Assembly (NCBI RefSeq): GCF_030316845.1 | Contig: NZ_JASZYS010000013.1 | Location: 62,001 to 126,000 of the forward strand | Length of the DNA stretch: 64,000 nucleotides | Source: Variovorax davisae | Lineage (GTDB): Bacteria; Pseudomonadota; Gammaproteobacteria; Burkholderiales; Burkholderiaceae_C | Reading direction: 5' to 3' | Shown: positions 41,499 to 51,028 of the stretch, piece by piece | How positions within the stretch are numbered: position 1 is the stretch's first letter | Layout of the letters: every line of letters starts with the position of its first letter | Notes under the pieces: generated by a model | Database searches by the model: none | The model's input: only the letters and a program-made list of their open reading frames with translations | Told to the model about the DNA's origin: nothing | Made by a program: the position numbers and the translations under genes

Positions 41499-42533
41499 AT
41501 GAGAACCCTGCTTTCCACCGTCATCGCCTTCGTCACTGACCGGCCGGCAAGTCATTTCCGGCGCAGGGCCGCGGTGACCGCATTGGGAGCTGCCGCCGCG
41601 CTGGCGGCGCTGCCCGCGATGGCGCAGACCCCGCCGTTTCCCGGCGGACCCGTCACACTGATCGTGCCCTACGCAGCCGGCGGGCTGACCGACAACCTGG
41701 CCCGCGCGCTGGGCCAGCGCCTGGCCGAGCGCTGGGGCCAGCCGGTGATCGTGGACAACCGCGCGGGCGGCGGCACGGTCATCGGCACGGCGGCCGCGGC
41801 CCGTGCGCCGGCGGACGGCCGGACCCTGCTGGTGACCAGCTTCGGCTTCACCACCAACCCGTTCATGATGGCCAACCTGCCTTACAAGCAGAGCGCGCTG
41901 GAGCCGCTGGCGATGATCGCGGTCGCGCCGGCCATCCTGTTCGTCCACCCCTCGGTGCCGGCCGACGACGTGCCGTCGCTGGTGAAGTACATCCGGAGCT
42001 CGGGCAAGCCCTTCAGCTTCGCCTCGTCGGGCAACGGCTCGAGCCCGCACATCGGCGCCGAACTGTTCGCCTCGCAGATCGGCGCCACGATCGTGCATGT
42101 GCCGTACAAGGGCAACGGGCCGGGCCTGAACGACCTGATCGGCGGCCAGGTGCAGGGCATGTTCGATTCGAAGGCGGCGCTCGCCTTCGTCAAGGCCGGC
42201 AAGCTCAAGGCGCTCGGCATCAGCTCGCTGAAGCCGTCGACCCTGGCGCCAGATCTCAAGCCGATCGCGCAATCGGGCGTGCCCGAGCTGGCCCATTTCG
42301 CGACCGCGAGCTGGTTCGGCGTGCTGGTGCCCGAGGGCACGCCGAAGCCGGTCCAGACCCGGCTCCATGCCGACATCCGGGCGGTGCTGGACACGCCGGA
42401 CATGCGCGAAGCCATCGACCGCGCGGGCGTCGAGCCGCTGCCCATGACCCAGGCCGAATTCGCCGCCTACCTGAAGTCGGAGGCCGAACGCTGGGGCCCG
42501 GTGATCCGGGCCAAGAACATCAAGTCGGATTGA
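41499..42533 (+). CDS. Bug (TctC)-family periplasmic solute receptor 2
   Basis: A protein of 344 residues from ATG 41499. The export signal is unusually far in: FRRRAAVTALGAAAALAALPAMAQ at about residues 20-43 (read in parts). The mature part is standard: GGPVTLIVPYAAGGLTDNLA, VIVDNRAGGGTVIGTAAAA, and VPYKGNGPGLNDLIGGQV. The receptor is paralogous to the one at 34803. A TetR-type palindrome lies inside the first codons (41535-41552), so the true start may be downstream (GTG 41573), though that would remove the arginines of the signal. Start uncertain; family certain. Confidence 0.85.
   Translation: MRTLLSTVIAFVTDRPASHFRRRAAVTALGAAAALAALPAMAQTPPFPGGPVTLIVPYAAGGLTDNLARALGQRLAERWGQPVIVDNRAGGGTVIGTAAAARAPADGRTLLVTSFGFTTNPFMMANLPYKQSALEPLAMIAVAPAILFVHPSVPADDVPSLVKYIRSSGKPFSFASSGNGSSPHIGAELFASQIGATIVHVPYKGNGPGLNDLIGGQVQGMFDSKAALAFVKAGKLKALGISSLKPSTLAPDLKPIAQSGVPELAHFATASWFGVLVPEGTPKPVQTRLHADIRAVLDTPDMREAIDRAGVEPLPMTQAEFAAYLKSEAERWGPVIRAKNIKSD
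41535..41552. promoter_or_regulatory. TetR-type operator candidate 2
   Basis: The site ACTGACCGGCCGGCAAGT has palindromic CCGGCCGG (41540-41547) with matching ACT/AGT arms, and shares 12 of 13 left-half bases with the site near 37113. It lies just after the second TetR gene, inside the presumed 5' coding end of the Bug receptor. Position in a coding region is unusual and may point to a later start codon. Confidence 0.4.
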
Positions 42534-42537
42534 GACC

Positions 42538-43302
42538 ATGCAAGCACACGCACCCCTGGCGCCCGCCGAGCTGCAGGTCGAGGGCCGCCTCGCCGGCCGG
42601 CGCATCCTCGTCACCGGCGCCGCCTCCGGGATCGGCCGCTCGGTGGCCGAACTCTTCCTGCGCGCCGGGGCGCGCCTCGCGGCGCTGGACCGGAAGCGGC
42701 CGACCGAGTTGCCCGGCGAGGCGCTCTGCCTGGAAGCCGACGTGACCGACCCCGATGCCGTCGAACGCGCGGTGGCCCAGGCCGCCGACGCCTTCGGCGG
42801 CCTCGACGGCCTGGTCAACGCCGCCGGCATCGCGAACACCGACTGGGCCGACCAGGTGAGCCTGGCGGATTGGAAACGGGTGCTGGAGGTGAACCTCACC
42901 GGCAGCTTCATCGTCTGCCGCGCCTGCCTGCCGCAGCTGCGCGCGGCCGGCGCCGGCACCATCGTCAACTTCGCCTCGGGCCAGGGCCTGGCGCCCTTCA
43001 AGCAGCGCAGCGCCTACGCAGCCTCGAAGGCCGGGGTGATCTCGCTCACCCGCTCGCTCGCCATGGAATGGGCGCCGCAGGTGCGGGTCAACACCGTCTG
43101 CCCGGGCGCGGTCGACACGCCCATGGTGCGCGGCGGCTACAGCCCCGAGCAACTGCGCGAGCAGGTCGGCCCGCGCTACGCGCTGGGCCGCATCGGCGAG
43201 CCGCACGAGATCGCGCTGGCGGCGCTCTACCTGAGCAGCGCCGAATCGTCCTTCGTCACCGGCATCGTGCTGGCGGTCGACGGCGGCCGCAGCTACCACT
43301 GA
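42538..43302 (+). CDS. short-chain dehydrogenase/reductase 2
   Basis: A protein of 254 residues. It shows TGAASGIGRS, VNAAGIAN (NAAG variant), NFASGQG serine, Y-A-A-S-K (YxxxK) and VCPGAVDTPM, all of the classical SDR type. It starts four bases after the Bug receptor stop and is followed 18 bases later by an acyl-CoA ligase, so it belongs to the same transcript. A role on a hydroxyacyl-CoA or cyclic alcohol is likely; coenzyme preference was not judged. Confidence 0.9.
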   Translation: MQAHAPLAPAELQVEGRLAGRRILVTGAASGIGRSVAELFLRAGARLAALDRKRPTELPGEALCLEADVTDPDAVERAVAQAADAFGGLDGLVNAAGIANTDWADQVSLADWKRVLEVNLTGSFIVCRACLPQLRAAGAGTIVNFASGQGLAPFKQRSAYAASKAGVISLTRSLAMEWAPQVRVNTVCPGAVDTPMVRGGYSPEQLREQVGPRYALGRIGEPHEIALAALYLSSAESSFVTGIVLAVDGGRSYH

Positions 43303-43320
43303 ACCGACCCAGGAGACTTC

Positions 43321-44982
43321 ATGAACGGCCTGATGCAACAGCACCCCTTGCTGCTGTCCGGACTCATCGACCATGCCGCGGCCTTCCACGGCGAGCGCGA
43401 GATCGTCAGTCACATGCCGGACGGCAGCACCCACCGCAGCAACTGGCGCGAGGTGCAGCAGCGCGCCAAGCGCCTGGCCAATGCCCTGGCGCAGCTGGGT
43501 GTGGCCGCGGGCGACCGGGTCGCCACCCTGGCCTGGAACACGCACCGCCACCTGGAGCTGTACTTCGGCGTCTCGGGCATGCAGGCCATCCTGCACACGG
43601 TCAACCCGCGGCTTTTTCCGGAGCAGATCGCCTACATCGTCGACCATGCCGAGGACGGCTATGTCTTCTTCGACATCACTTTCGCCGCGACGCTGGCCGA
43701 ACTGGCGCCGCACTTGGGCCGCGTGAAGGGCTTCGTCGCGCTCTGCGAGCGTTCGCAGATGCCGGACGTGAAGCTGCCCAACCTGCTGTGCTACGAGGAA
43801 CTGCTGGCCGACGCGTCGCCGGAACTCGAATGGCCGGTGTTCGACGAGAACACCGCCTCGTCGCTCTGCTACACCTCGGGCACCACCGGCAACCCGAAGG
43901 GCGTGCTCTACAGCCACCGCTCGACGGTGCTGCATTCCTTCACCGCCTGCGCGGCCGACGGCCTGGCCATTTCGGCGCGCGACAGCGTGCTGCTGGTGGT
44001 GCCGCTGTTCCATGTCAACGCCTGGGGCGTGCCCTATGCGGGCGCGATGTGCGGCGCCAAGCTGGTGCTGCCCGGGCCGCACCTGTCGGGCGAGAACATC
44101 TATCGCCTGCTGCGCGAGGAGCGCTGCAATTTCTCGCTCGGCGTGCCCACCGTGTGGCTGGGCCTGTTCGACTACATCGAGCGTCATCGCGCCTCGCTCG
44201 ACCTGTCCGAGATCGCGCTCGAACGGCTGATCGTCGGCGGATCGGCGGCGCCGCGCGCCATGATCCAGAAGTTCGAGGAGCTGTTCGGCGCCTACGTGAT
44301 CCATGCCTGGGGCATGTCCGAGACCAGCCCGCTGGCGACCATCGGCACCCTGCTCGACAAGCACCGCGACCTGGCGCTGCCGCAGCGCTACGACGTGCAG
44401 GCCAAGCAGGGCCGCGCCATCTACGGCGTCGAGATCGAGATCTTCGGCGAGGACGGCCAGCCGCTGCCGCACGACGGCAAGGCCTTCGGCGACCTGAAGG
44501 CGCGCGGGCCCTGGGTCGCTTCGGGCTACTACCGCGGCGACGGCGACGCCACCGATGCCGCGGGCTGGTTCCCGACCGGCGACGTCGCCACGCTCGACGC
44601 CGACGGCTTCGTGCAGATCACCGACCGCTCGAAGGACGTCATCAAGTCCGGCGGCGAATGGATCTCGTCGATCGACCTCGAGAACGCGGCCATGGCGCAC
44701 CCCGGGGTGCAGGAGGCCGCCGTGATCGGCGTCGCCCATTCGCGCTGGCAGGAGCGCCCGCTGCTGCTGGTCGTGCCCAAGCCCGGCGCGCAGCCCACGC
44801 GCGAGGACATCCTGGCCTTCATGGCGGACAAGGTCGCCAAGTGGTGGATGCCCGACGACGTCGTCTTCGTGGACGCGCTGCCCCATACCGCCACCGGCAA
44901 GCTGCAGAAGCTCAAGTTGCGCGAACAGTTCAGATCCCACCAGCTTCCGACCGACGTGGCGCCCAGCGGCGCCGCCGACTGA
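43321..44982 (+). CDS. AMP-forming acyl-CoA ligase (FadD/medium- or long-chain type)
   Basis: A protein of 553 residues with a canonical ATP loop (CYTSGTTGNPKGVLYSHRS), HAWGMSETSPLATI, FPTGDVATLDADGF, and SKDVIKSGGEWISSIDLE, ending with the catalytic lysine segment TATGKLQKLKLRE. The sequence is of the medium/long-chain fatty-acid CoA ligase branch. It starts 18 bases after the SDR gene with GGAGA before the ATG. It supplies a second ATP-dependent activation step in the island, probably for a different acid from the ligase at 30783. Confidence 0.9.
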   Translation: MNGLMQQHPLLLSGLIDHAAAFHGEREIVSHMPDGSTHRSNWREVQQRAKRLANALAQLGVAAGDRVATLAWNTHRHLELYFGVSGMQAILHTVNPRLFPEQIAYIVDHAEDGYVFFDITFAATLAELAPHLGRVKGFVALCERSQMPDVKLPNLLCYEELLADASPELEWPVFDENTASSLCYTSGTTGNPKGVLYSHRSTVLHSFTACAADGLAISARDSVLLVVPLFHVNAWGVPYAGAMCGAKLVLPGPHLSGENIYRLLREERCNFSLGVPTVWLGLFDYIERHRASLDLSEIALERLIVGGSAAPRAMIQKFEELFGAYVIHAWGMSETSPLATIGTLLDKHRDLALPQRYDVQAKQGRAIYGVEIEIFGEDGQPLPHDGKAFGDLKARGPWVASGYYRGDGDATDAAGWFPTGDVATLDADGFVQITDRSKDVIKSGGEWISSIDLENAAMAHPGVQEAAVIGVAHSRWQERPLLLVVPKPGAQPTREDILAFMADKVAKWWMPDDVVFVDALPHTATGKLQKLKLREQFRSHQLPTDVAPSGAAD

Positions 44983-45022
44983 AGCGCGCGACCTTCCGCG
45001 CGGCACCCAAGGCTCCCCACCC

Positions 45023-47344
45023 ATGACCCATCTCGACGAAACCCAGACGATGCTGCGCGACAGCGTGCAGGCCTTCCATGAAAGACATCCGGCCCCGGCC
45101 CGCGTGCGCCGCCTGCGCGACCAGGCCATCCCCTTCGACCGCGGCATCTGGCGCGAGATGGCGGAGGCGGGCTGGAGCGGCGTGCTGGTGCCCGAAGCGC
45201 TCGGCGGCCACGGCCTCGGCGCGGCCGAGGCGATGCTGATCGCCAGCGAACTGGGGCGCGGCCTGGCACCGGAGCCCTTCGTGGCCTGCGGCCTGATGGT
45301 GGTGCAGGCGCTGGTGCCGCTCGCCGCCGATTCCGCGCCGGCCCGTGCGCTGCTCGAACAGGTGCTGGCCGGCCGCACGCTGGCGGCGCTGGCCTGGCAG
45401 GAATCCGCCGGCGCGCTGGACATCGACGAGGTCCGGATGCGCGCCGCGTGCAGCGGCGAGGGCTGGCGGCTGGAAGGGGCGGCCAAGCGCTTCGTGCCGC
45501 TGGCCGACGCGGCCGACGGCTTCCTCGTCTACGCGCTGGAAGACGGCAACCCGGCGCTGTTCTGGGTCACGCAGCCGACCGCGATCCGCACGACACGCAC
45601 CGTCGACGGACTGAACTTCGGCGAAGTGGATGTCGAGGGCCTGGTGCTCCCGGCCGACGCCCGGCTGGCAAGCGGTTCTGAGGTGCGCGATGCCGTCGCG
45701 CAGGCGATCGAACTGGCCCGGCTGGCCAGCGCCTTCGAACTCGTCGGCGTGGCCGAACGCGCGCTGGAAGCCACGGTGGCCTACACCTCGCAGCGGGTCC
45801 AGTTCGGCAAGCCGATCGCGTCGTTCCAGGCGCTGCAGCACCGCATGGTCGACATGTGGATGCACTGCCAGCTGGCGCGCGCCTCGGCCGAGAACGCCCT
45901 GCTGGACTGGACGCGTCCGGCCGACGAATCCACCCGCATTCAGTCGGTCCGCGCGGCGCGTGCACGCGCCGGCGCCACGGCGCTGGGCGTGGCGAAGACC
46001 GCCATCCAGCTGCACGGGGGCATGGGCATCGCCGACGAAACCGACATCGGCCTCAGCCTGAAGCGGGCGCTGGCGCTGTCGGCCTGGCTCGGCAATCCGC
46101 TGTGGCAGCGGGCCCGCTTCCTGGACCAGCTGATGAAGAGTGGCCGCGTGCGCCAGTCCGACAACTCGCCCCTGGTGGTGCCCGACGACGTCGACGTGGC
46201 CGAGCTGCCCGACGACGAGTTCCGTCGCGTGCTGGCGACCTGGATCGCGGCCAACTACCCGCCCGGGAAGCGCTTCATGAAGAAGCGGGCCTACTACGAA
46301 GACATCTCCGACTGGTACCAGGCGTTGTCTAAGAAGGGCTGGCTGGCGCCCGCCTGGCCCAAGACGGCCGGCGGCATGGGCCTGTCGGCGACCAAGCAGG
46401 TGATCTACGCCGAGGAGATCGCCCGCCATGGCTGCGCGCGCATTCCGGACCACGGCCTGGCCATCGGCAAGCTGCTGCTGATGCACGGCACGCCGGCCCA
46501 GATCGACTACCACCTGCCGCGCGTGCTGAGCGGCGAGATCATGTGGTGCCAGGGCTATTCCGAACCCAACGCGGGCTCCGACCTGGCCAGCCTGCGCACC
46601 CGCGCCGAGCGCGACGGCGACTTTCTCGTGGTCAACGGCCAGAAGACCTGGACCACGCTCGGTCCGGGGGCGGACTGGATGTTCGCGCTGGTGCGCACCA
46701 GCAAGGTCGACGGCGCCAAGCAGCGCGGCATCACCTTCCTGCTGATCGACCTCAAGACACCGGGCGTGAAGGTGCGGCCGATCGTCAACCTCAAGGGCGA
46801 GGGCGAGTTCAGCGAGGTCTTCTTCGACAACGTCCGGGTGCCGGTCTCGAACGTCGTCGGCCGCATCGACGACGGCTGGAGCGTGGCCAACTCCTTCCTG
46901 CGCGAGGAGCGGATCTTCTTCGGCACGCCGCGCCAGTGCGAATATGCCCTGGCCCAGCTCGACCGGCTGGCCGAGGCCACGAACGCGCTTGCCGCGGGCG
47001 ACTTCCGCGACCGCTATGCGCAGCTGGTGCTGGACGTGCGCGACCTCAAGGCCGCGTTCGAGCTCTTCATGGGGCGGCTGCGCGGCGGCGAGGAGCTCGG
47101 GCCGGAGGTGTCCTACCTCAAGGTCTGGGGCACCGAGACCTACCAGCGGATCACGGACGAACTGGTGCAGCTCGCGGGCGACCATGGCGGCCAGGTCGAC
47201 GACGTGGTCATCGGCGGCATCGCGGCCGACGTCATGAACCAGTACCTGGACTCGCGCATGCCCGCCATCTTCGGCGGCTCGAACGAGATCCAGCGCAACA
47301 TCCTTGCCAAGCAGATCCTGGCGCTGCCTTCGGGCCGCGCCTGA
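45023..47344 (+). CDS. fused tandem acyl-CoA dehydrogenase
   Basis: A protein of 773 residues made of two acyl-CoA-dehydrogenase units. Unit 1 (about 1-375) is shown by GGHGLGAAEAMLIASELG, RVQFGKPIASFQALQHRMVD and QLHGGMGIADE. Unit 2 (about 390-773) is shown by GYSEPNAGSDLASLRT, NGQKTWTT and FGGSNEIQRNILAKQI. The usual enzyme is one unit of ~380 residues. Natural fusions mirror the alpha2-beta2 dehydrogenases in which one subunit binds FAD and catalyses and the other is degenerate, best known from steroid side-chain oxidation. Unit 1 lacks the YSEPxAGSD motif, so it is the probable degenerate partner. It introduces the 2,3 double bond of an acyl-CoA. Confidence 0.9.
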   Translation: MTHLDETQTMLRDSVQAFHERHPAPARVRRLRDQAIPFDRGIWREMAEAGWSGVLVPEALGGHGLGAAEAMLIASELGRGLAPEPFVACGLMVVQALVPLAADSAPARALLEQVLAGRTLAALAWQESAGALDIDEVRMRAACSGEGWRLEGAAKRFVPLADAADGFLVYALEDGNPALFWVTQPTAIRTTRTVDGLNFGEVDVEGLVLPADARLASGSEVRDAVAQAIELARLASAFELVGVAERALEATVAYTSQRVQFGKPIASFQALQHRMVDMWMHCQLARASAENALLDWTRPADESTRIQSVRAARARAGATALGVAKTAIQLHGGMGIADETDIGLSLKRALALSAWLGNPLWQRARFLDQLMKSGRVRQSDNSPLVVPDDVDVAELPDDEFRRVLATWIAANYPPGKRFMKKRAYYEDISDWYQALSKKGWLAPAWPKTAGGMGLSATKQVIYAEEIARHGCARIPDHGLAIGKLLLMHGTPAQIDYHLPRVLSGEIMWCQGYSEPNAGSDLASLRTRAERDGDFLVVNGQKTWTTLGPGADWMFALVRTSKVDGAKQRGITFLLIDLKTPGVKVRPIVNLKGEGEFSEVFFDNVRVPVSNVVGRIDDGWSVANSFLREERIFFGTPRQCEYALAQLDRLAEATNALAAGDFRDRYAQLVLDVRDLKAAFELFMGRLRGGEELGPEVSYLKVWGTETYQRITDELVQLAGDHGGQVDDVVIGGIAADVMNQYLDSRMPAIFGGSNEIQRNILAKQILALPSGRA

Positions 47345-47387
47345 TACCCCGGCCAAGCCTTCACCAACGACAGCAGGAGACACAGCA

Positions 47388-48620
47388 ATGAAGAATTTTC
47401 GGCACTCCCTCGCGGCCTTGCGCGCCGTGCTCGCCACGGCCGGCCTGGCCGCGATCGCCGGCCTGGCCCAGGCCCAGATCTCGGACGACGTGGTGCGCAT
47501 CGGCCTGATGGGCGACCTGAGCGGCCCGTATTCGGGCAACGGCGGCCCCGGCTCCGTGCTGGCCGCCAAGATGGCCATCGAGGACTTCGGCGGCAAGGTC
47601 AACGGCAAGCCGGTCGAGCTCCTGACCATGGACGACCAGAACAAGCCCGACGTCGGCCTCAACGCCGCGCGCAAATGGCTGGAGGCGGACAAGGTGGACG
47701 CGATCGTCGGCGGCTCGGCCTCGTCGATCGCGCTGGGCGTGCAGACCCTGATGAAGGAAAAGCAGAAGCCCTACCTGATCGCCGGCACCGTCACCTCCGA
47801 CCTCACCGGCAAGGCCTGCTCGCCGATGGCCTTCCAGTTCCTGGTCGATACCTACTCGCTGCCCAAGGCCGGCGTGCAGACGCTGATCGACAAGGGCATC
47901 AAGACCTTCTTCTTCGTGACCGTGGACTACGCCTTCGGCGCGGCGCTGCAGACCGAGGCCACGCGCTTCATCGAGCAGGCCGGCGGCAAGGTGGTGGGCT
48001 CGGTCAAGCATCCGCTGGGCACCACCGACTTCTCGTCCTACCTGCTGCAGGCGCAGTCGAGCGGCGCCAAGGCGATCGTGATCCTGAACGCGGGCCTGGA
48101 CCTGTCCAACTCGCTCAAGCAGGCGGCCGAGTTCCGCATCACCAAGGGCGGCCAGAGCGTGAGCGTGTTCGGCATGACGATCAACAGCGTCGCCGCGATG
48201 GGCCTGGAGACCGCGCAGGGCCTGAACATCACCGTGCCCTTCTACTGGGACCGCGACGAGGCCTCGCGGGCCTGGAGCAAGCGCTTCATGGAGCGCAACA
48301 ACGGGGTGGTGCCGACCTACATCATGGCCGGCGTCTACAGCGCCGTGACGCACTACCTGAAGAGCGTGCAGGCGGCCGGCAGCGACGCCGGCCCGGCGGT
48401 GGTCGAGAAGATGAAGGCCACGCCGGTGAACGACTTCATGTCCAAGGACGTGAAGATCCGCGAGGACGGCCAGGTGATGCGCCCGGTCTATCCGGTCGAG
48501 GTGAAGAGCCCGGCGCAGTCCAAGGGCAAGAACGACTTCTACACGGTGGGCGCCGCCATGCCCGCCGAGAAGGTGTTCCGTCCGCTGTCCGAAGGCGGCT
48601 GCGATTTCGTCAAGAAGTGA
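47388..48620 (+). CDS. Liv-type ABC transporter substrate-binding protein 1
   Basis: A protein of 410 residues from ATG 47388, with CAGGAG upstream. The signal peptide spans ~1-28 (LAAIAGLAQAQ). It has the type I periplasmic fold: VRIGLMGDLSGPYSGNGGPG, AARKWLEADKVDAIVGGSAS, and a hinge region with FGMTINSVAAMGLE. This branch-chain-amino-acid-type family takes aromatic and other carboxylates in many catabolic islands. It opens a set encoding SMP-30, LivG, LivF, LivH and LivM, and is probably its specificity part. Confidence 0.9.
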   Translation: MKNFRHSLAALRAVLATAGLAAIAGLAQAQISDDVVRIGLMGDLSGPYSGNGGPGSVLAAKMAIEDFGGKVNGKPVELLTMDDQNKPDVGLNAARKWLEADKVDAIVGGSASSIALGVQTLMKEKQKPYLIAGTVTSDLTGKACSPMAFQFLVDTYSLPKAGVQTLIDKGIKTFFFVTVDYAFGAALQTEATRFIEQAGGKVVGSVKHPLGTTDFSSYLLQAQSSGAKAIVILNAGLDLSNSLKQAAEFRITKGGQSVSVFGMTINSVAAMGLETAQGLNITVPFYWDRDEASRAWSKRFMERNNGVVPTYIMAGVYSAVTHYLKSVQAAGSDAGPAVVEKMKATPVNDFMSKDVKIREDGQVMRPVYPVEVKSPAQSKGKNDFYTVGAAMPAEKVFRPLSEGGCDFVKK

Positions 48621-48642
48621 GCACGAGCGGGCAGGGGGCCAC

Positions 48643-49524
48643 ATGAGCGTACGACACGAGATCATCGGCGACACGCGCGACCGGCTGGGCGAATGCCCGC
48701 TGTGGGATGCGCGCGACCAGTCCCTGTACTGGGTCGATGCCAAGGCCAGGCTGGTGCGGCGCAGGTCGCAGGGCCGGTACAGCGAGTGGCGCACGCCAAG
48801 CGACGTCGGCTCGATCGCGCTGACCCGCAGCGGCCGGCTGGTGCTGGCGCTCGAGGACGGCTTCCACCTGATGGACCTGACGACGGGCGCCGTGCGGCGC
48901 TTGGCCGAGGTGCGCCACAAGGGCCCGGCCATGCGCATGAACGACGGCCGCACCGACCGGCAGGGCCGCTTCGTCGCCGGCTCGATGGTGATGGGCCGGC
49001 ACGACACCGATGGCGGCTACTACCGGCTGGAAGCCGACGGCAGCGCGACGCCGCTGTTCGACGGCATCGCGCTGGCCAATGCCACCTGCTTCAGCCCCGA
49101 CGGCCGCCGGCTCTATCACGCCGACAGCCTGAGCGGCGACGTCAGCGTGGTCGACTACGACCCGGCCACCGGGGCGGTCGGTCCGCGCCGCACGCTCTTC
49201 AGCACGCGGGCGCACGGCTCGGCGCCCGACGGTGCCACGGTGGACGCCGAAGGCTGCCTGTGGATCGCGCTGGTCCAGTGCGGCAAGCTGGGCCGCTTCC
49301 AGCCCGACGGCCAGCTGCTCACGCTGATCGACGTGCCCACGCCGTTCCCGACCTGTCCCTGCTTCGGCGGGCCGGACCTGGACGTGCTGTACCTGACCAG
49401 CATCCGCAACACCGGCAACCTGCTGCGCAGCGACCATCCGGATGCCGGCGCGCTGTTCGCCTTCCACGGGCTGGGCGTGCGCGGCCTGCCCGAGGTGCTG
49501 TTCGACGATCGGAGCCTGGCGTGA
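48643..49524 (+). CDS. SMP-30/gluconolactonase-family lactonase
   Basis: A protein of 293 residues. The six-bladed propeller family metal ligands are present: E17 in GECPLWD, N100 in RMND, N146 in LANATCF and D196 in APDGATVD. The enzyme hydrolyses lactones using a divalent metal. Its place between a solute-binding protein and the transporter ATPases, with a Baeyer-Villiger monooxygenase nearby, suggests lactone opening in the pathway. Cytoplasmic, as no signal peptide is seen. Its TGA overlaps the next gene's GTG by four bases. Confidence 0.9.
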   Translation: MSVRHEIIGDTRDRLGECPLWDARDQSLYWVDAKARLVRRRSQGRYSEWRTPSDVGSIALTRSGRLVLALEDGFHLMDLTTGAVRRLAEVRHKGPAMRMNDGRTDRQGRFVAGSMVMGRHDTDGGYYRLEADGSATPLFDGIALANATCFSPDGRRLYHADSLSGDVSVVDYDPATGAVGPRRTLFSTRAHGSAPDGATVDAEGCLWIALVQCGKLGRFQPDGQLLTLIDVPTPFPTCPCFGGPDLDVLYLTSIRNTGNLLRSDHPDAGALFAFHGLGVRGLPEVLFDDRSLA

Positions 49525-50283
49525 CGAACCCCGCGCGCGCGAGCGACTGCATCCTTCGCACCGAAGGGCTCAGCAAGGAGTTCCTCGGCTTCCATGCCGT
49601 GAAGAACGTGTCGCTGAACATCCGGCGCCACAGCATCCACGCCCTGATCGGCCCCAACGGCGCCGGCAAGACCACCTGCTTCAACCTGCTGACCACCTTC
49701 ATCCCGGCCAGCGCCGGACGCATCTACTACAACGAGCGCGACATCACGAAGAGCGACCCGGCCAGCGTGGCGATCGGCGGCATGGTGCGCTCCTTCCAGA
49801 TCTCGGCGGTGTTCGGCCAGATGAGCGTGCTGGACAACGTGCGGGTGGCGCTGCAGCGCAAGGCCGGCGGCACCTTCGCCTTCTGGCGCAGCGCGCGGGT
49901 GCTGGAGCGCCACACCGGGCGCGCGCGCGAGCTGCTGGCCGCGGTCAACCTCGAGCCCTACGCGGACTTTTCAGCTGCCGACCTGTCCTACGGCCGCAAG
50001 CGGGCCCTGGAGCTGGCGACCACGCTGGCGCTGGAACCCGAACTGATCCTGCTCGACGAGCCGATCGCCGGCCTGGGCCACGAGGACATCGGACCGGTGA
50101 CGCGCCTGATCGCGCAGGTGGCCAGGGAGCGCACGGTGCTGATGGTGGAACACAACATGAAGGTCGTGGCCGAACTCTGCGACCGCATCACGGTGCTGCA
50201 GGCCGGCGAGGTGCTGGCCGAGGGCAGCTACGACGAAGTCTCGAACGACGCGCGGGTGCGCGAAGCCTACGTGGGAGGGGCCC

Positions 50284-50291
<8 letters not shown>
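49521..50291 (+). CDS. livG: Liv-type ABC transporter ATPase (LivG-like)
   Basis: A protein of 256 residues starting at GTG 49521. It has Walker A GPNGAGKTT, a LivG-type extended insertion (FGQMSVLDNVRVALQ), signature-like LSYGRKRALELA (variant of LSxGQ), Walker B ELILLDEPIAG, and H-loop MVEHNMK. It pairs with the ATPase encoded next (8-base overlap) to power the LivH/LivM pore. The GTG start follows from the lactonase stop overlap. Confidence 0.9.
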
Positions 50292-50997
<706 letters not shown>

Positions 50998-51028
50998 GGC
51001 GAACCACGAAAAGACAAAGAGACATCCT

